Below are positions 18,847-29,380 of a DNA stretch of 64,000 nucleotides, one piece after another. A program made the position numbers and the translations under genes. The DNA comes from Mycobacterium colombiense (lineage in GTDB: Bacteria > Actinomycetota > Actinomycetes > Mycobacteriales > Mycobacteriaceae). Each line of letters opens with the position of its first letter. The stretch's first letter is position 1. The stretch covers positions 82,782-146,781 of the forward strand of contig NZ_QMEV01000006.1 in assembly GCF_003284935.1 (NCBI RefSeq), given 5' to 3'. Under the pieces are notes generated by a model. The model saw only the letters and a list, made by a program, of their open reading frames with translations. It was not told the DNA's origin and made no database searches.

Positions 18847-19617
18847 ATGACCGCCTCTGCCGACTATCCGCAGGCCGCCGCCGCCCGCGGCAGGATCGAA
18901 CCCGCCCCGCGGCGGGTCCGTGGCTACCTCGGCGACGCGCTCGTCTTCGACACCACCGCCGCCCGATACGTGTGGGAAGTCCCTTACTACCCGCAGTACT
19001 ACATCCCGCTCGCCGACGTCCGCACCGAGTTCCTGCGCGACGAAAACCACGCCCAGAAGGTGCAATTCGGCCCGTCGCGGTTGTACTCGCTGGTGGGTGG
19101 CGGCCAGACGCACGAGTCCGCCGCGCGGGTGTTCGACGCCGACGGTGACAGCGCGGTGGCCGGCACCGTGCGCTTCGAATGGAATCCGTTGCGCTGGTTC
19201 GAAGAAGACGAGCCGATCTACGGCCACCCGCGCAATCCGTACGCGCGCGTCGACGCCTTGCGCTCGCACCGGCACGTGCGGGTCGAACTCGACGGAATCA
19301 CCTTGGCGGACACCGCTATTCCCGTGCTGCTGTTCGAAACAGGTTTGCCGACAAGGTATTACATCGATCCGACCGATGTGTCCTTCGAGCACCTGGAAAC
19401 CAGCGCGACGCAGACATTGTGTCCGTACAAGGGAGTAACGTCGGGCTATTGGTCGGTGCGGCTGGGCGACACCGTGCACGAGGACCTGGCGTGGACCTAC
19501 CACTATCCGCTGCCGGCGGTGGGGCAGATCGCCGGTCTTATCGCGTTCTACAACGAAAAACTCGATATCGTCGTCGACGGAGTCCGATTGGCAAGGCCGC
19601 AGACGAAGTTCAGCTAG
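18847..19617 (+). CDS. Tandem DUF427 protein (Rv1056-like)
   Basis: 256 residues with two DUF427 repeats. Each has a VRV/VRG strand, a G-x-x-(L/V)ADT or VFDT segment and an aromatic motif (YVWEVPYYPQYYIP about residue 39-52; LLFETGLPTRYYIDP about 162-176). DUF427 folds are small beta barrels of unknown role. ATG 18847 lies 7 bases after the previous stop. Position before the Rv1057 homologue matches Rv1056 of M. tuberculosis. Confidence 0.85.
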   Translation: MTASADYPQAAAARGRIEPAPRRVRGYLGDALVFDTTAARYVWEVPYYPQYYIPLADVRTEFLRDENHAQKVQFGPSRLYSLVGGGQTHESAARVFDADGDSAVAGTVRFEWNPLRWFEEDEPIYGHPRNPYARVDALRSHRHVRVELDGITLADTAIPVLLFETGLPTRYYIDPTDVSFEHLETSATQTLCPYKGVTSGYWSVRLGDTVHEDLAWTYHYPLPAVGQIAGLIAFYNEKLDIVVDGVRLARPQTKFS

Positions 19618-20008
19618 GTCTACCGCGAGTGTGATCTTTCCCTCGTCGCGGCCCCAAGCCTGAGAATTCCTTATATATGCCCAGATAGCGCGGTCACCTG
19701 GACTGTTAGCGGCGGGAGCGAAATCCGCCGGAAGCGGGTTTGTCTGACTTTCGCTACGGGTAAGCCACTGCGATACAGCGTGATTGGAAGTCTGAGCAGA
19801 ACGTAAGTGCGCGCAGTGACGTAGCTAACGCCGAGCCTCTCGAACTGCTTCGGTGCGATATGCGGCCAGTAGACTATCGAAAACCAGTCTCGTCAGTGCC
19901 TTTCGGTGCTGAGCGCCGGTGGATCCGATGGCCGGATCGTCGCGAACATCTCGGCGGCTTCGACACTCGACCACTAGAGCCGACAACCACAGCAAAGGCG
20001 GTATCAGC
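19618..20008 (+). promoter_or_regulatory. Upstream region of the Rv1057-like gene
   Basis: 391 bases without a convincing gene. The GC content is clearly lower than in the flanking genes. An AT-rich block at 19661-19680 (GAATTCCTTATATATGC) is the sort of sequence TrcR was reported to bind, and Rv1057 is a known TrcR-repressed, stress-induced gene in M. tuberculosis. No exact operator is proposed. Confidence 0.4.
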
Positions 20009-21124
20009 GTGAACGATGTGAACGGCCCTACGGCCGCGCACGACGAACGAGACGGGCGAGCCTTCGAGCTGGACACCACCTCGGTGGTCCGCGTCCCACT
20101 GCACAACGGCCCGATCAGCGATCTCGACATCAGCCCCGACGGGCGCCGGCTGGTGGTCACGAACTACGGCCGCGACATGGTCTCGGTCATCGACGCCAAG
20201 ACCTGCCGTGTCTCGAGCACCGTCACCGGCCTGGCCGAGCCCTTCGCGGTCGCGATGAACAGCGCGGACGCCAACTATGCCTACGTCAGCACGGCGACCG
20301 CCGGCTACGACGCCATCGAAGTCATCGACGTCGTCACCAACTGGCGCATCGCCACCCACCGGCTCGCGCACAGCGTGAGCGGCCTCGCGGTGAGCCCGGA
20401 CGGTCGCTACCTGTACGCCAGCAGAAACGCGGTGCGCGGTGCCGACGTGACGGTGCTGGACACCACCACCGGTGAGCTCGAGGTGATCGAGCTGGCGACC
20501 GAGACCGGCACCACCACCGAATGCGTGCGGGTCAGCGCCGACCGGCGCCGCTTGTACGTCGGCATGAACGGGCCGACCGGCGGGAGCCTCGCCATGATCG
20601 AGACCCGGACCCGCTCCGACAACCGCCGGGTCGGCGGCCGGTCGCGGATCGTCGGCGTGATCGAGGTCGGCCTGCCCGTGCGCGACGTCGCGCTCAGCGA
20701 CGACGGCGCCACGGCGTACGTGGCGAGCTTCGATCCCGTGGCGGGCGCGGTGCTCGACGTGGTCGACACCCGGGCCACCACGATCGTCGCCACCCACAAG
20801 GTGCCCGAGATCACCGGCCCGCTCACGCGGATGACGCTGAGCCGCGACGGCGCGCGCGCCTACCTGGTGAGCGACGAACGCATCACGGTGCTGAGCATCC
20901 ACCGGCAGGAGGTCGTCGGTGAGGTCAAGGTGTCCCACCACCCGTCCTGCGTGGTGGAAAGCCCCGACGGCGCCCATCTCTACGTCGCCGACTACTCCGG
21001 CGTGGTGACCGCGGCGCGCATCGCCTCGCCCGCGCCGCGGCCGCTCACCGACGCGACCGATCGCGACTTGTCGATCGCCGGCTGGCTGCCCGAGCTGGCG
21101 GAGTGGGAGCCGGTCCTGGCCTAG
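20009..21124 (+). CDS. YncE-like seven-bladed beta-propeller protein (Rv1057-like)
   Basis: 371 residues from GTG 20009 (AAAGGCGG eight bases before). Repeats of about 45 residues each carry the pattern ISPDGRRLVVTNYG..VSVIDAKT, VSPDGRYLYASRN..TVLDTTT, LSDDGATAYVASF and SPDGAHLYVADYSG, giving seven blades. No enzyme motif and no clear signal peptide is visible. M. tuberculosis Rv1057 is intracellularly induced and repressed by TrcR; trcRS is about 11 kb away here. Role unknown; possibly a scaffold or binding protein. Confidence 0.88.
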   Translation: MNDVNGPTAAHDERDGRAFELDTTSVVRVPLHNGPISDLDISPDGRRLVVTNYGRDMVSVIDAKTCRVSSTVTGLAEPFAVAMNSADANYAYVSTATAGYDAIEVIDVVTNWRIATHRLAHSVSGLAVSPDGRYLYASRNAVRGADVTVLDTTTGELEVIELATETGTTTECVRVSADRRRLYVGMNGPTGGSLAMIETRTRSDNRRVGGRSRIVGVIEVGLPVRDVALSDDGATAYVASFDPVAGAVLDVVDTRATTIVATHKVPEITGPLTRMTLSRDGARAYLVSDERITVLSIHRQEVVGEVKVSHHPSCVVESPDGAHLYVADYSGVVTAARIASPAPRPLTDATDRDLSIAGWLPELAEWEPVLA

Positions 21125-21282
21125 GGCCGGGTGGGGCCCAAAGCTGCCCCCGCCGAAGGGGATCCACCCATTCGATGACCAGTCCGGTCAGGCGCTGACA
21201 CACTCTCGCCGAATTCGGGCTTAGGGTGGGAGGCGGCCGACGGCACAGGTGGTGCTGCGCCGAGAGTAAGGGCGGTGGATCA

Positions 21283-22911
<1,629 letters not shown>

Positions 22912-22979
22912 ACGCGGCGGGCCGAAAGACCTGTCCGCTCTGCTGACGGCCTGAGCCGCGACCGCTACCGTGGGAAGCC

Positions 22980-23870
22980 ATGTGCCGACTCTTTGGCCTG
23001 CATGCCGGGACCCACGCGTGCACCGCGACCTTCTGGCTGCTGGACGCCCCGGACAGCCTGGCCCAACAGAGCAGGAGAAATCCGGACGGCACCGGCCTGG
23101 GCGTCTTCGATGAACACGGCCGGCCGCACCTGTACAAGGAGCCGATAGCGGCCTGGCAGGACGCCGCATTCGCGACCGAGGCACACCGGATGACCGGCAC
23201 GACCGTCATCGCCCACGTCCGCTACGCGACCACCGGCTCGCTCGACATCCACAACACCCACCCGTTCCTGCAGGACGGGCGGATCTTCGCGCACAATGGG
23301 GTCCTCGAGGGATTGGACATCCTCGACGGGCGGTTGCGCGAGGTCGGCACCGACGACCTGGTGCTGGGCGACACCGACTCCGAGCGGGTGTTCGCGTTGA
23401 TCACCGCCGCGATCCGGGCGCGCGACGGCGACATCACCGCCGGCCTCACCGACGCCATGCGCTGGCTCGCCGAGCACGTCCCGATCTACGCGGTCAACGT
23501 GCTGCTGAGCACGGCCACCGACATGTGGGCGCTGCGCTATCCGGAAACCCATCAGCTCTATATTTTGGATCGATCCGACGACGCGGCTTCGCGCGACCCC
23601 GAATTCGACTTGTGCACCAAGCGGATTCACGCCCGATCGGAGCATCTGTGTGAGCGGTCGTCGGTGGTGTTCGCCACCGAGGTGATGGACGACGAGCCGC
23701 GCTGGCGGCTGCTGCCGGCGGGTGAACTCTTCCATGTCGATGCCGGCCTGCAGGTCCACCGCAGCATGATCCTGCCGGATCCGCCCAGGCATCTGCTGCG
23801 TCGCGAGGACCTGAGCTCGCCGGTGGAGGAGTCGCAGCACGCGCTGCCGAACACCCGGCAGTTGGCCTGA
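22980..23870 (+). CDS. Class II glutamine amidotransferase-like protein (Rv1061-like)
   Basis: 296 residues. The second residue is the N-terminal nucleophile Cys (MCRLFGLHAG) required in Ntn-type amidotransferases, followed by conserved VRYATTG, HNTHPF and FAHNGVL. No synthase domain follows, so it is of the EgtC/YafJ type that acts on gamma-glutamyl or amide substrates. No Shine-Dalgarno precedes the ATG; instead TACCGT (22966-22971) lies eight bases upstream, suggesting a leaderless mRNA. Position matches Rv1061. Confidence 0.87.
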   Translation: MCRLFGLHAGTHACTATFWLLDAPDSLAQQSRRNPDGTGLGVFDEHGRPHLYKEPIAAWQDAAFATEAHRMTGTTVIAHVRYATTGSLDIHNTHPFLQDGRIFAHNGVLEGLDILDGRLREVGTDDLVLGDTDSERVFALITAAIRARDGDITAGLTDAMRWLAEHVPIYAVNVLLSTATDMWALRYPETHQLYILDRSDDAASRDPEFDLCTKRIHARSEHLCERSSVVFATEVMDDEPRWRLLPAGELFHVDAGLQVHRSMILPDPPRHLLRREDLSSPVEESQHALPNTRQLA

Positions 23871-23893
23871 TCCGTGCTGGCAAGCTGAACACC

Positions 23894-24763
23894 GTGACAA
23901 CTAAACGCGCCCTGGTGCTGGCCGGTGGGGGGATAGCGGGAATCGCTTGGGAGACAGGGGTTCTGCGGGGCATCGCCGACGAGTCGCCGGCGGTGGCCCG
24001 GCTGTTGATCGAGTCGGACGTGCTGGTGGGCACCTCGGCGGGCTCCGCGGTGGCCGCGCAGCTCGGCAGCGGCCACACCCTGGGCGAGCTGTTCGACCGG
24101 CAGGTCGCCGAATCGTCGGCCGAGATCGATTCCGGGGTCGACGTCGAGGCCATCACCGAACTGTTCCTGACGGTCCTGGGCGAGCCGTATGAGGAGTCGC
24201 TGGACAAGACGCGCCAGCAGATGCAGCGCATCGGGGCCGTCGCGCTGGCGACGAAAACCGTTCCCGCGCCGGTACGCCGGGACGTGATCGCACACCGCCT
24301 GCCGTCGCACGACTGGCCGGACCGCGACGTGCGGCTCACCGCGATCGACGTGGCCACCGGAGAGTTGACCGTGTTCGACCGCGCCTCCGGTGTCGATCTG
24401 GTCGATGCGGTGGCGGCCAGCTGCGCGGTGCCCGGGGCGTGGCCGCCGGTGACGATCGGCGACCGCCGCTTCATGGACGGCGGCGTCGCCAGCTCGGTCA
24501 ACCTGGTGGTCGCCGCCGACTGCGACACGGCGGTGGTGTTGGTGCCCTCCGGCGTCGACGCGCCGGCGCCGTTCGGCGCGGGGCCGGCCGCCGAAATCTC
24601 GGCGTTCCCCGGCGCGGCCTTCGCCGTGTTCGCCGACGCCCCGTCGCTGGCCGCCTTCGGCCCCAACGCCTTGGACCCGGACTGCCGCATCCCGTCGGCG
24701 GTGGCCGGCCGCGAGCAGGGCCGCCGCGAAGCCGCGGCCCTCGCCCGCTTCCTGAACGTGTGA
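23894..24763 (+). CDS. Patatin-like phospholipase (Rv1062-like)
   Basis: 289 residues from GTG 23894. The oxyanion loop VLAGGGIAG (8-16), nucleophile elbow GTSAGS with Ser48, and catalytic Asp in FMDGGVASS (about 194-196) form the Ser-Asp dyad of patatin lipid acyl hydrolases. No signal peptide. It follows the amidotransferase by 23 bases and is convergent with a second patatin gene, 33 bases away at the stop codons. Confidence 0.87.
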   Translation: MTTKRALVLAGGGIAGIAWETGVLRGIADESPAVARLLIESDVLVGTSAGSAVAAQLGSGHTLGELFDRQVAESSAEIDSGVDVEAITELFLTVLGEPYEESLDKTRQQMQRIGAVALATKTVPAPVRRDVIAHRLPSHDWPDRDVRLTAIDVATGELTVFDRASGVDLVDAVAASCAVPGAWPPVTIGDRRFMDGGVASSVNLVVAADCDTAVVLVPSGVDAPAPFGAGPAAEISAFPGAAFAVFADAPSLAAFGPNALDPDCRIPSAVAGREQGRREAAALARFLNV

Positions 24764-24796
24764 GCGGGCCTGGCGCACAAGGGAATTCAGATCCGC

Positions 24797-25867
24797 TCAG
24801 CGCTCGATCGCGGGTGGGACGTCCCGGTCGTCGTCGACGTCCAGCGCGTCGAGCGCCTCGTTCGCCAGCGCCCGCCCGGTGGCGATCACCTCCACGGCGC
24901 GGTGAAATTCCAGGGCCCGGCAGGTCGAGCGCGGAACCTCGATGAGCAGGTCGGGCGGGTAGACCGCCAGGGTGTGACGCGCCAGCGCGGCCTGGGCGAT
25001 GTCGATGGTGCGGTTCATCACCTCGAAGCTGCCCAGCTTCGGCACGTCGAATCCCCCGCCGGATAGTTCCTCCGCGTCGTCGTCGGTGGCGGGCCGCTCG
25101 TCGTCGGGGGTGTCCGACCAGCCGTCGGGCTCGCCGCTCGGCCCGTCGAGTCGGCTCAGCACCGCCCGCGCCGTCGGCCGATCGAGCAGCGAACGCGCGG
25201 CGGCCGTGTCCAGCAGTGCGGAGGTGCTGCGCACCATGCGGGTCAACCACTCGACGGTGGCGCCCGGCTCGGGCTCGCGGTTGCCGATCGTCTCGCTGCC
25301 GGACAGGCTCACCGCGATGGTCAGATCGGCGTTCACCGCGGCGAGCGGCGCCATCGGCAGCGGATCCAGGATGCCGCCGTCGGCGAGCAGCCGCCCGTCG
25401 ACCGCGTGGGGGGCGATCACGCCGGGGATGGCGATGGACGCGCGGATCGCCTCGTCGAGGGGGCCGCGCTGAAACCACACGGTCTTGCCCGCCAAGAGGT
25501 CCGTCGCCACCGCGGTGTACGGGATGGCCAGGTCCTCGATGGCGACCGGGCCCAGGATGTCGCGCACCGCGTCCAAGATCTTGCCGGCCCGCATCACGCC
25601 GGCCGCGCTGATCGACGGGTCCAGCAGCCGCAGGATGGTGCGCTGGGTCAGCGACTTCGCCCAGTCGGCGAACTCGTCGAGCCGCCCGGCCGCCTGCAGG
25701 CCGCCGACCAGCGCACCCATCGACGAGCCGGACACGCCGACCACCTCGTAGCCGCGCGCCGCCAGGGCCTCGATCACGCCGATGTGGGCGTAGCCGCGGG
25801 CGCCACCGCTGCCCAGGGCGAGTGCCACCCGGGTCGGCTCTGGGCGACGCGAGACTTCGTCAGGCAC
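24797..25867 (-). CDS. Patatin-like phospholipase (Rv1063c-like)
   Basis: 356 residues from GTG 25867. It has oxyanion loop LGSGGARG (18-25), nucleophile elbow GVSGSSMGAL with Ser49, and Asp in LLADGGILDPLP. After the about 300-residue patatin core there is an acidic, Glu/Asp-rich stretch and an ending rich in Asp (DVDDDRDVPP). Similar to RssA-type patatins. Convergent with the Rv1062-like lipase; the two share only the dyad motifs. Confidence 0.87.
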   Translation of the reverse strand: MPDEVSRRPEPTRVALALGSGGARGYAHIGVIEALAARGYEVVGVSGSSMGALVGGLQAAGRLDEFADWAKSLTQRTILRLLDPSISAAGVMRAGKILDAVRDILGPVAIEDLAIPYTAVATDLLAGKTVWFQRGPLDEAIRASIAIPGVIAPHAVDGRLLADGGILDPLPMAPLAAVNADLTIAVSLSGSETIGNREPEPGATVEWLTRMVRSTSALLDTAAARSLLDRPTARAVLSRLDGPSGEPDGWSDTPDDERPATDDDAEELSGGGFDVPKLGSFEVMNRTIDIAQAALARHTLAVYPPDLLIEVPRSTCRALEFHRAVEVIATGRALANEALDALDVDDDRDVPPAIER

Positions 25868-25925
25868 CCCTACATTTTGCGCGGCGGCGGGCGGTCGGGG
25901 GTCGTCCAGGGGGGCGCGGGCACTT

Positions 25926-25963
25926 TTTTCACCCGTGATCCCAATTACGCGCCGGGGTGAAAA
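25926..25963. repeat. 9-bp inverted repeat between lpqV and patatin genes
   Basis: TTTTCACCC (25926-25934) and GGGTGAAAA (25955-25963) are exact reverse complements with 20 bases between. The repeat sits after the lpqV stop and before the patatin start, both minus strand. It could be a weak lpqV terminator or an operator for the patatin gene. Confidence 0.4.
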
Positions 25964-25979
25964 TCCCCGTGGGGCGGAG

Positions 25980-26423
25980 CTACCCGCATTCGTCGTTGGC
26001 GGCCGCCCGCGCGGCCACGATCACGGCGGCCTGGCGGGCCGGGGTCAACTTCGACCACGGGGCGTTCCAGCTGCCCGCGGTGCCCGCGGGGGACGCCTGA
26101 ACCATCGACAAATAGGGCTCGAACAGCGACGCGCCCGTCTTGGGCTGGGCGTCCATCCACTCTTTCGCGGCGTGACAGGCCTGGTAGTACTGCTCTTCGG
26201 TCGAGTCCGCGGGTACGTCGACCCTGGTCGTCACGCCGGCGGGGGACAGGCCGACGGAGCCCGGCGGCGGCGACCCGGGGCCGTTGGGGATGCCGGATTG
26301 CCGCGCCGACGAGGATCCGGGGGCCCCGGTGTGGGCGCCGTGCGAGCACGCCGTCACCGCCAGCGCGGCGGCCGCGGCAACAACCGCGCGCCGCCGCCGG
26401 GACCGATCACCGCACGAGCGCAC
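25980..26423 (-). CDS. lpqV: LpqV-like lipoprotein
   Basis: Exported lipoprotein of 147 residues. A basic n-region (RSRRRRA), a hydrophobic stretch and the lipobox LAVTAC with Cys26 predict diacylglycerol attachment and surface anchoring. The mature part begins Ser/Gly/Pro-rich, then a folded domain with QACHAAKEWMDAQ and a final Cys in NDECG that could pair with Cys in QACH. The locus corresponds to lpqV (Rv1064c). It is divergent from the dioxygenase leader, so the 28 bases between the starts overlap in promoter function. Confidence 0.85.
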   Translation of the reverse strand: MRSCGDRSRRRRAVVAAAAALAVTACSHGAHTGAPGSSSARQSGIPNGPGSPPPGSVGLSPAGVTTRVDVPADSTEEQYYQACHAAKEWMDAQPKTGASLFEPYLSMVQASPAGTAGSWNAPWSKLTPARQAAVIVAARAAANDECG

Positions 26424-26451
26424 GGTCTCAATCTATGCAACACTTGCTGCC

Positions 26452-26493
26452 GTGATGGAGCGCTTCGGATTTTGCGAGTGTTGTCGGCCGTAA
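26452..26493 (+). CDS. Cysteine-rich leader peptide upstream of cysteine dioxygenase
   Basis: Short ORF GTG-ATG...TAA, peptide (V)MERFGFCECCRP, with three Cys codons (TGC, TGT, TGT) in the last six. It ends 45 bases before the cysteine dioxygenase ATG. A -10-like AACACT (26439-26444) lies seven bases before the GTG, as in leaderless transcripts; initiation at ATG 26455 is the alternative. Leaderless polycysteine ORFs acting as cysteine-responsive attenuators are described in mycobacteria; this one precedes genes that consume cysteine or handle its sulfur. Function here is inferred. Confidence 0.6.
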   Translation: MMERFGFCECCRP

Positions 26494-26538
26494 CACGCCG
26501 CCGCTTGTCCTTTTCCGTTTTCGCCCTGGAGTCCCCTG

Positions 26539-27150
26539 ATGTCTGTGCCCGTAGCCACCGAGGCTGCCCTGCGCCCGCGAACCCTGTCCGCCCCGTCCGC
26601 CGGCCCGACCCGGCTGCGCGTGCCCGATCTGCTCTACGCCACCGACCGGGCCGCCGATGACGTGCTCAGCGGGCGCTGCGACCACCTGCTACCCGAGGGG
26701 GGCATCCCCCAGTCGAGGCGCTGGTTCACCCGCGTCCACGGCGACGAGGAACTCGACGTCTGGCTGATCAGCTGGGTGCCCGGGGAGCCGACCGAACTGC
26801 ACGACCACGGCGGGTCGCTGGGGGCCCTGACGGTGCTTTCCGGATCGTTGAACGAATACCGTTGGGACGGAAGGGCTTTGCGGCGTCGTCGGCTCGACGC
26901 AGGCGATCAGGCCGGATTCCCGTTGGGCTGGGTGCACGACGTGGTCTGGGCGCCCCGGCCCGTGCCGGCGCCCATCACGCTGCCGGGCGCGGGGGTGCCG
27001 GGCGGTGGTGCCGCGACGGTGCAGCCGACGTTGAGCGTGCACGCCTACTCGCCGCCCCTGACCGCGATGTCGTACTACGAGATCACCGACCGCAAGACGT
27101 TGCGCCGCGACCGTACCGAACTGACCGACCAGCCGGAAGGCACGCCATGA
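26539..27150 (+). CDS. Cysteine dioxygenase family protein (Rv1065-like)
   Basis: Cupin enzyme of 203 residues expected to oxidise cysteine to cysteine sulfinate with O2 and Fe(II). Iron ligands are visible as His88 and His90 in TELHDHGGS, with His133 in GWVHDVVW as the third, and the conserved VHAYSPP at 167-173. The ATG has CTGGAG eight bases before. The stop overlaps the rhodanese start by four bases (ATGA). Upstream lies a Cys-rich leader ORF, which suggests expression tied to cysteine supply. Confidence 0.87.
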   Translation: MSVPVATEAALRPRTLSAPSAGPTRLRVPDLLYATDRAADDVLSGRCDHLLPEGGIPQSRRWFTRVHGDEELDVWLISWVPGEPTELHDHGGSLGALTVLSGSLNEYRWDGRALRRRRLDAGDQAGFPLGWVHDVVWAPRPVPAPITLPGAGVPGGGAATVQPTLSVHAYSPPLTAMSYYEITDRKTLRRDRTELTDQPEGTP

Positions 27151-27584
27151 GCCGCATCGACGTCGTCCTCAGATCCGCCCGGCGCCGGTTTCGGCGGCTG
27201 CCCGCCACCGAAGTGCCCGACGCGGTGCGCCGCGGCGCGGTGCTGGTCGACATCCGGCCGCAGGCCCAGCGCTTCCGCGAGGGCGAGGTGCCGGGGGCGC
27301 TGGTGATCGAACGCAACGTGCTGGAGTGGCGCTGCGATCCCACCAGCGAGGCCAGGCTGCCCGAGGCCGTCGGCGACGACGTCGAATGGGTGATCCTGTG
27401 TTCGGAGGGCTACACGTCGAGCCTGGCGGCGGCCGCGCTGCTGGACATCGGCCTGCACCGGGCCACCGACGTCATCGGCGGCTACCACGCGCTGGCCGGC
27501 GCCGGCGTGCTGAGCGAACTGGCGGGGGGCCGGGTCGATCCGGTGTTCGCGGACACCGGGTCGGCCGCCCGCCGCTGGATCTAG
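27147..27584 (+). CDS. Rhodanese-like sulfurtransferase (Rv1066-like)
   Basis: Single-domain rhodanese of 145 residues. VLVDIRPQAQRFREGEVPGA (32-51) is the family CH2A-type region and Cys85 in LCSEGYTSSLAA is the persulfide-forming residue in the active loop. Cotranslation with the dioxygenase (4-base overlap) suggests the pair handles sulfur from cysteine breakdown. Its TAG stop is part of a CTAG shared with the convergent Rv1069c-like gene. Confidence 0.87.
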   Translation: MSRIDVVLRSARRRFRRLPATEVPDAVRRGAVLVDIRPQAQRFREGEVPGALVIERNVLEWRCDPTSEARLPEAVGDDVEWVILCSEGYTSSLAAAALLDIGLHRATDVIGGYHALAGAGVLSELAGGRVDPVFADTGSAARRWI

Positions 27585-29371
27585 GTCGTCTCGTCGGAGT
27601 GCAGCAGCGGGCGCAGTTTGGCGGTCTTGTCGGGGGTCCAGCCGGGCGGTGACAGCACGGCGGCCCAGCCGTCGGCGACGTCGGCGACGTAGCGGTGGCC
27701 GTGGCCGTCGGGGACGTCCACCGCCACGGCCATGTCGGCCGACACCTGCAGGAAGGTGACGACCGGAATCCAGCGCGTCTGCGGCAGCACGTCATAGCCG
27801 CGCGGTTCGCGCAGCCAGTCGGGCTTGCTGAACAACAGGTCGGGCGTCCACCACGCGATGGGATCCGAGGCGTGCTGCAAGTACACCACCCGCGGGTGAT
27901 CCCACGGCGCGTTCGGACGCGTCAAATCCTTTGCGCGAGCGGCGAATCGGACGTACCTGCCGTCCTGGTAGATCGGCAACCACTCCGGCGACCCGCCATC
28001 GCGCGTCGACGTCAGATCGGTCCAGATGGTGTTCTTGAACGTCGGCCCGCTGAACAGCGCGCCGTCGGTGCGCGCCAGCACATTGTTCAGGCTCAGGAAC
28101 GGCGCCTCGCCGCCGAACGATCCCAGGCTCTCGCCGAACACCACCAGCTTGGGCCGCTGGCCCTCGGGCAGTTGGCGGATCAGCTTGTCGATGGCCTCGA
28201 AGAGCGCCTGTCCGGCGTGCCGGGCGTTCTCCTTGTCCACCAGGAACGACAGCCAGCTCGGCAGGAACGAATACTGCATGCTCACGATCGCCGTGTTGCC
28301 GTTGTACATGTATTCCAGCGCCGAGGCCTCCGCCTCGTTGATCCAGCCGGTGCCGGTGGTGGTGCCCACCGCGACGACCGCGCGCCGCAATCCGCCGGTG
28401 CGCTGCAGCTCCCGTGCCGCGAGCTCGGCGGCCGCCGTGATGCCCTTCGATGAGTCCAAACCGGCGTAGGCGCGGATGGGCTCGGTCGCCGGGGCTCCGT
28501 TGAAGGAGGCGAGCTGCTCGACGGACGGGCCGCCCTCGACGAAGATGCGGCCCTCACGGCCCAGCGACTCCCACGACACCAGGGACTGCGGGCCACCGGA
28601 TCGCAGCGGGGTTTTCGGGGGAGCGGTGTCGGGATTGAGCTCCTCGTTGGCCGAGGCGAAGGTGTGGTTCATGGTGCGCATGGCGAACTTGAGCACCACG
28701 CCGTTGAGCAGCGTGATGGTCAGGACCACCAGGGTGACGACCACGATGGTCGCCGACAGCCGAAACGGCGCGAACCGGTCCACCTGGCCCACCAGGACTC
28801 TGACCAGCCAACGGGTGAATTGACCCAGCTCGACCACCGCGAACAACACCACCAGCGAAAGCACCCCGGCCAGCGGGTAGTCGTACCACTGCAAGTGCGT
28901 CACGCCCATCAGGTCGCGCACGTCGTCCTGCCAGACGTGGAACCAGATCGCCATGAGGACCTGACCGACCACGCCGATCGGGATCAGCACCTTCCACGCC
29001 CAGCGCGGCGGCGGCGGGCTGTGGTCCTTCTCGCGCATGAACCGCACCAGCCAGACCGAGAAGACGCCCAGGCCATAGCCGATGGCGCCGGAGAGCCCGC
29101 TGACCAGCCCCTGGAACAGGGGGCCGCGCGGCAGCAGCGACGGCGTGAGCGAAAGCCAGATGAAGAGCAGGCCCACGGTGGTGCCGGTGAACGTGTAATG
29201 CCGTACCCACCAAGGCTTTTCCGTCCACGGCAGGGTGGGCGTGGCGCGGCCGGGTCGCGGTGCGGGTACCGGTGCCGGTGCGGCGACCGGCTCGGCTCCC
29301 GCGGACTCCTCGACGTCGCCGGCCGGGAGGCGACCTGCCTCGGTGTTGGTCGCGGAAACCCGTTCGCTCAT
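27581..29371 (-). CDS. Membrane-anchored alpha/beta hydrolase (Rv1069c-like)
   Basis: 596 residues. A Pro/Ala-rich N-terminal tail of about 45 residues precedes about five or six membrane segments (about 58-230), then a C-terminal hydrolase domain with nucleophile elbow VFGESLGSFGGEAPF and upstream GTTTGTGWINEAEAS. The N-terminal membrane region plus hydrolase is a known actinobacterial architecture without defined substrate. It follows echA8 by nine bases in the same strand, so echA9-echA8 and this gene are probably one operon. Confidence 0.85.
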   Translation of the reverse strand: MSERVSATNTEAGRLPAGDVEESAGAEPVAAPAPVPAPRPGRATPTLPWTEKPWWVRHYTFTGTTVGLLFIWLSLTPSLLPRGPLFQGLVSGLSGAIGYGLGVFSVWLVRFMREKDHSPPPPRWAWKVLIPIGVVGQVLMAIWFHVWQDDVRDLMGVTHLQWYDYPLAGVLSLVVLFAVVELGQFTRWLVRVLVGQVDRFAPFRLSATIVVVTLVVLTITLLNGVVLKFAMRTMNHTFASANEELNPDTAPPKTPLRSGGPQSLVSWESLGREGRIFVEGGPSVEQLASFNGAPATEPIRAYAGLDSSKGITAAAELAARELQRTGGLRRAVVAVGTTTGTGWINEAEASALEYMYNGNTAIVSMQYSFLPSWLSFLVDKENARHAGQALFEAIDKLIRQLPEGQRPKLVVFGESLGSFGGEAPFLSLNNVLARTDGALFSGPTFKNTIWTDLTSTRDGGSPEWLPIYQDGRYVRFAARAKDLTRPNAPWDHPRVVYLQHASDPIAWWTPDLLFSKPDWLREPRGYDVLPQTRWIPVVTFLQVSADMAVAVDVPDGHGHRYVADVADGWAAVLSPPGWTPDKTAKLRPLLHSDETT

Positions 29372-29380
29372 GTAAGCGTC

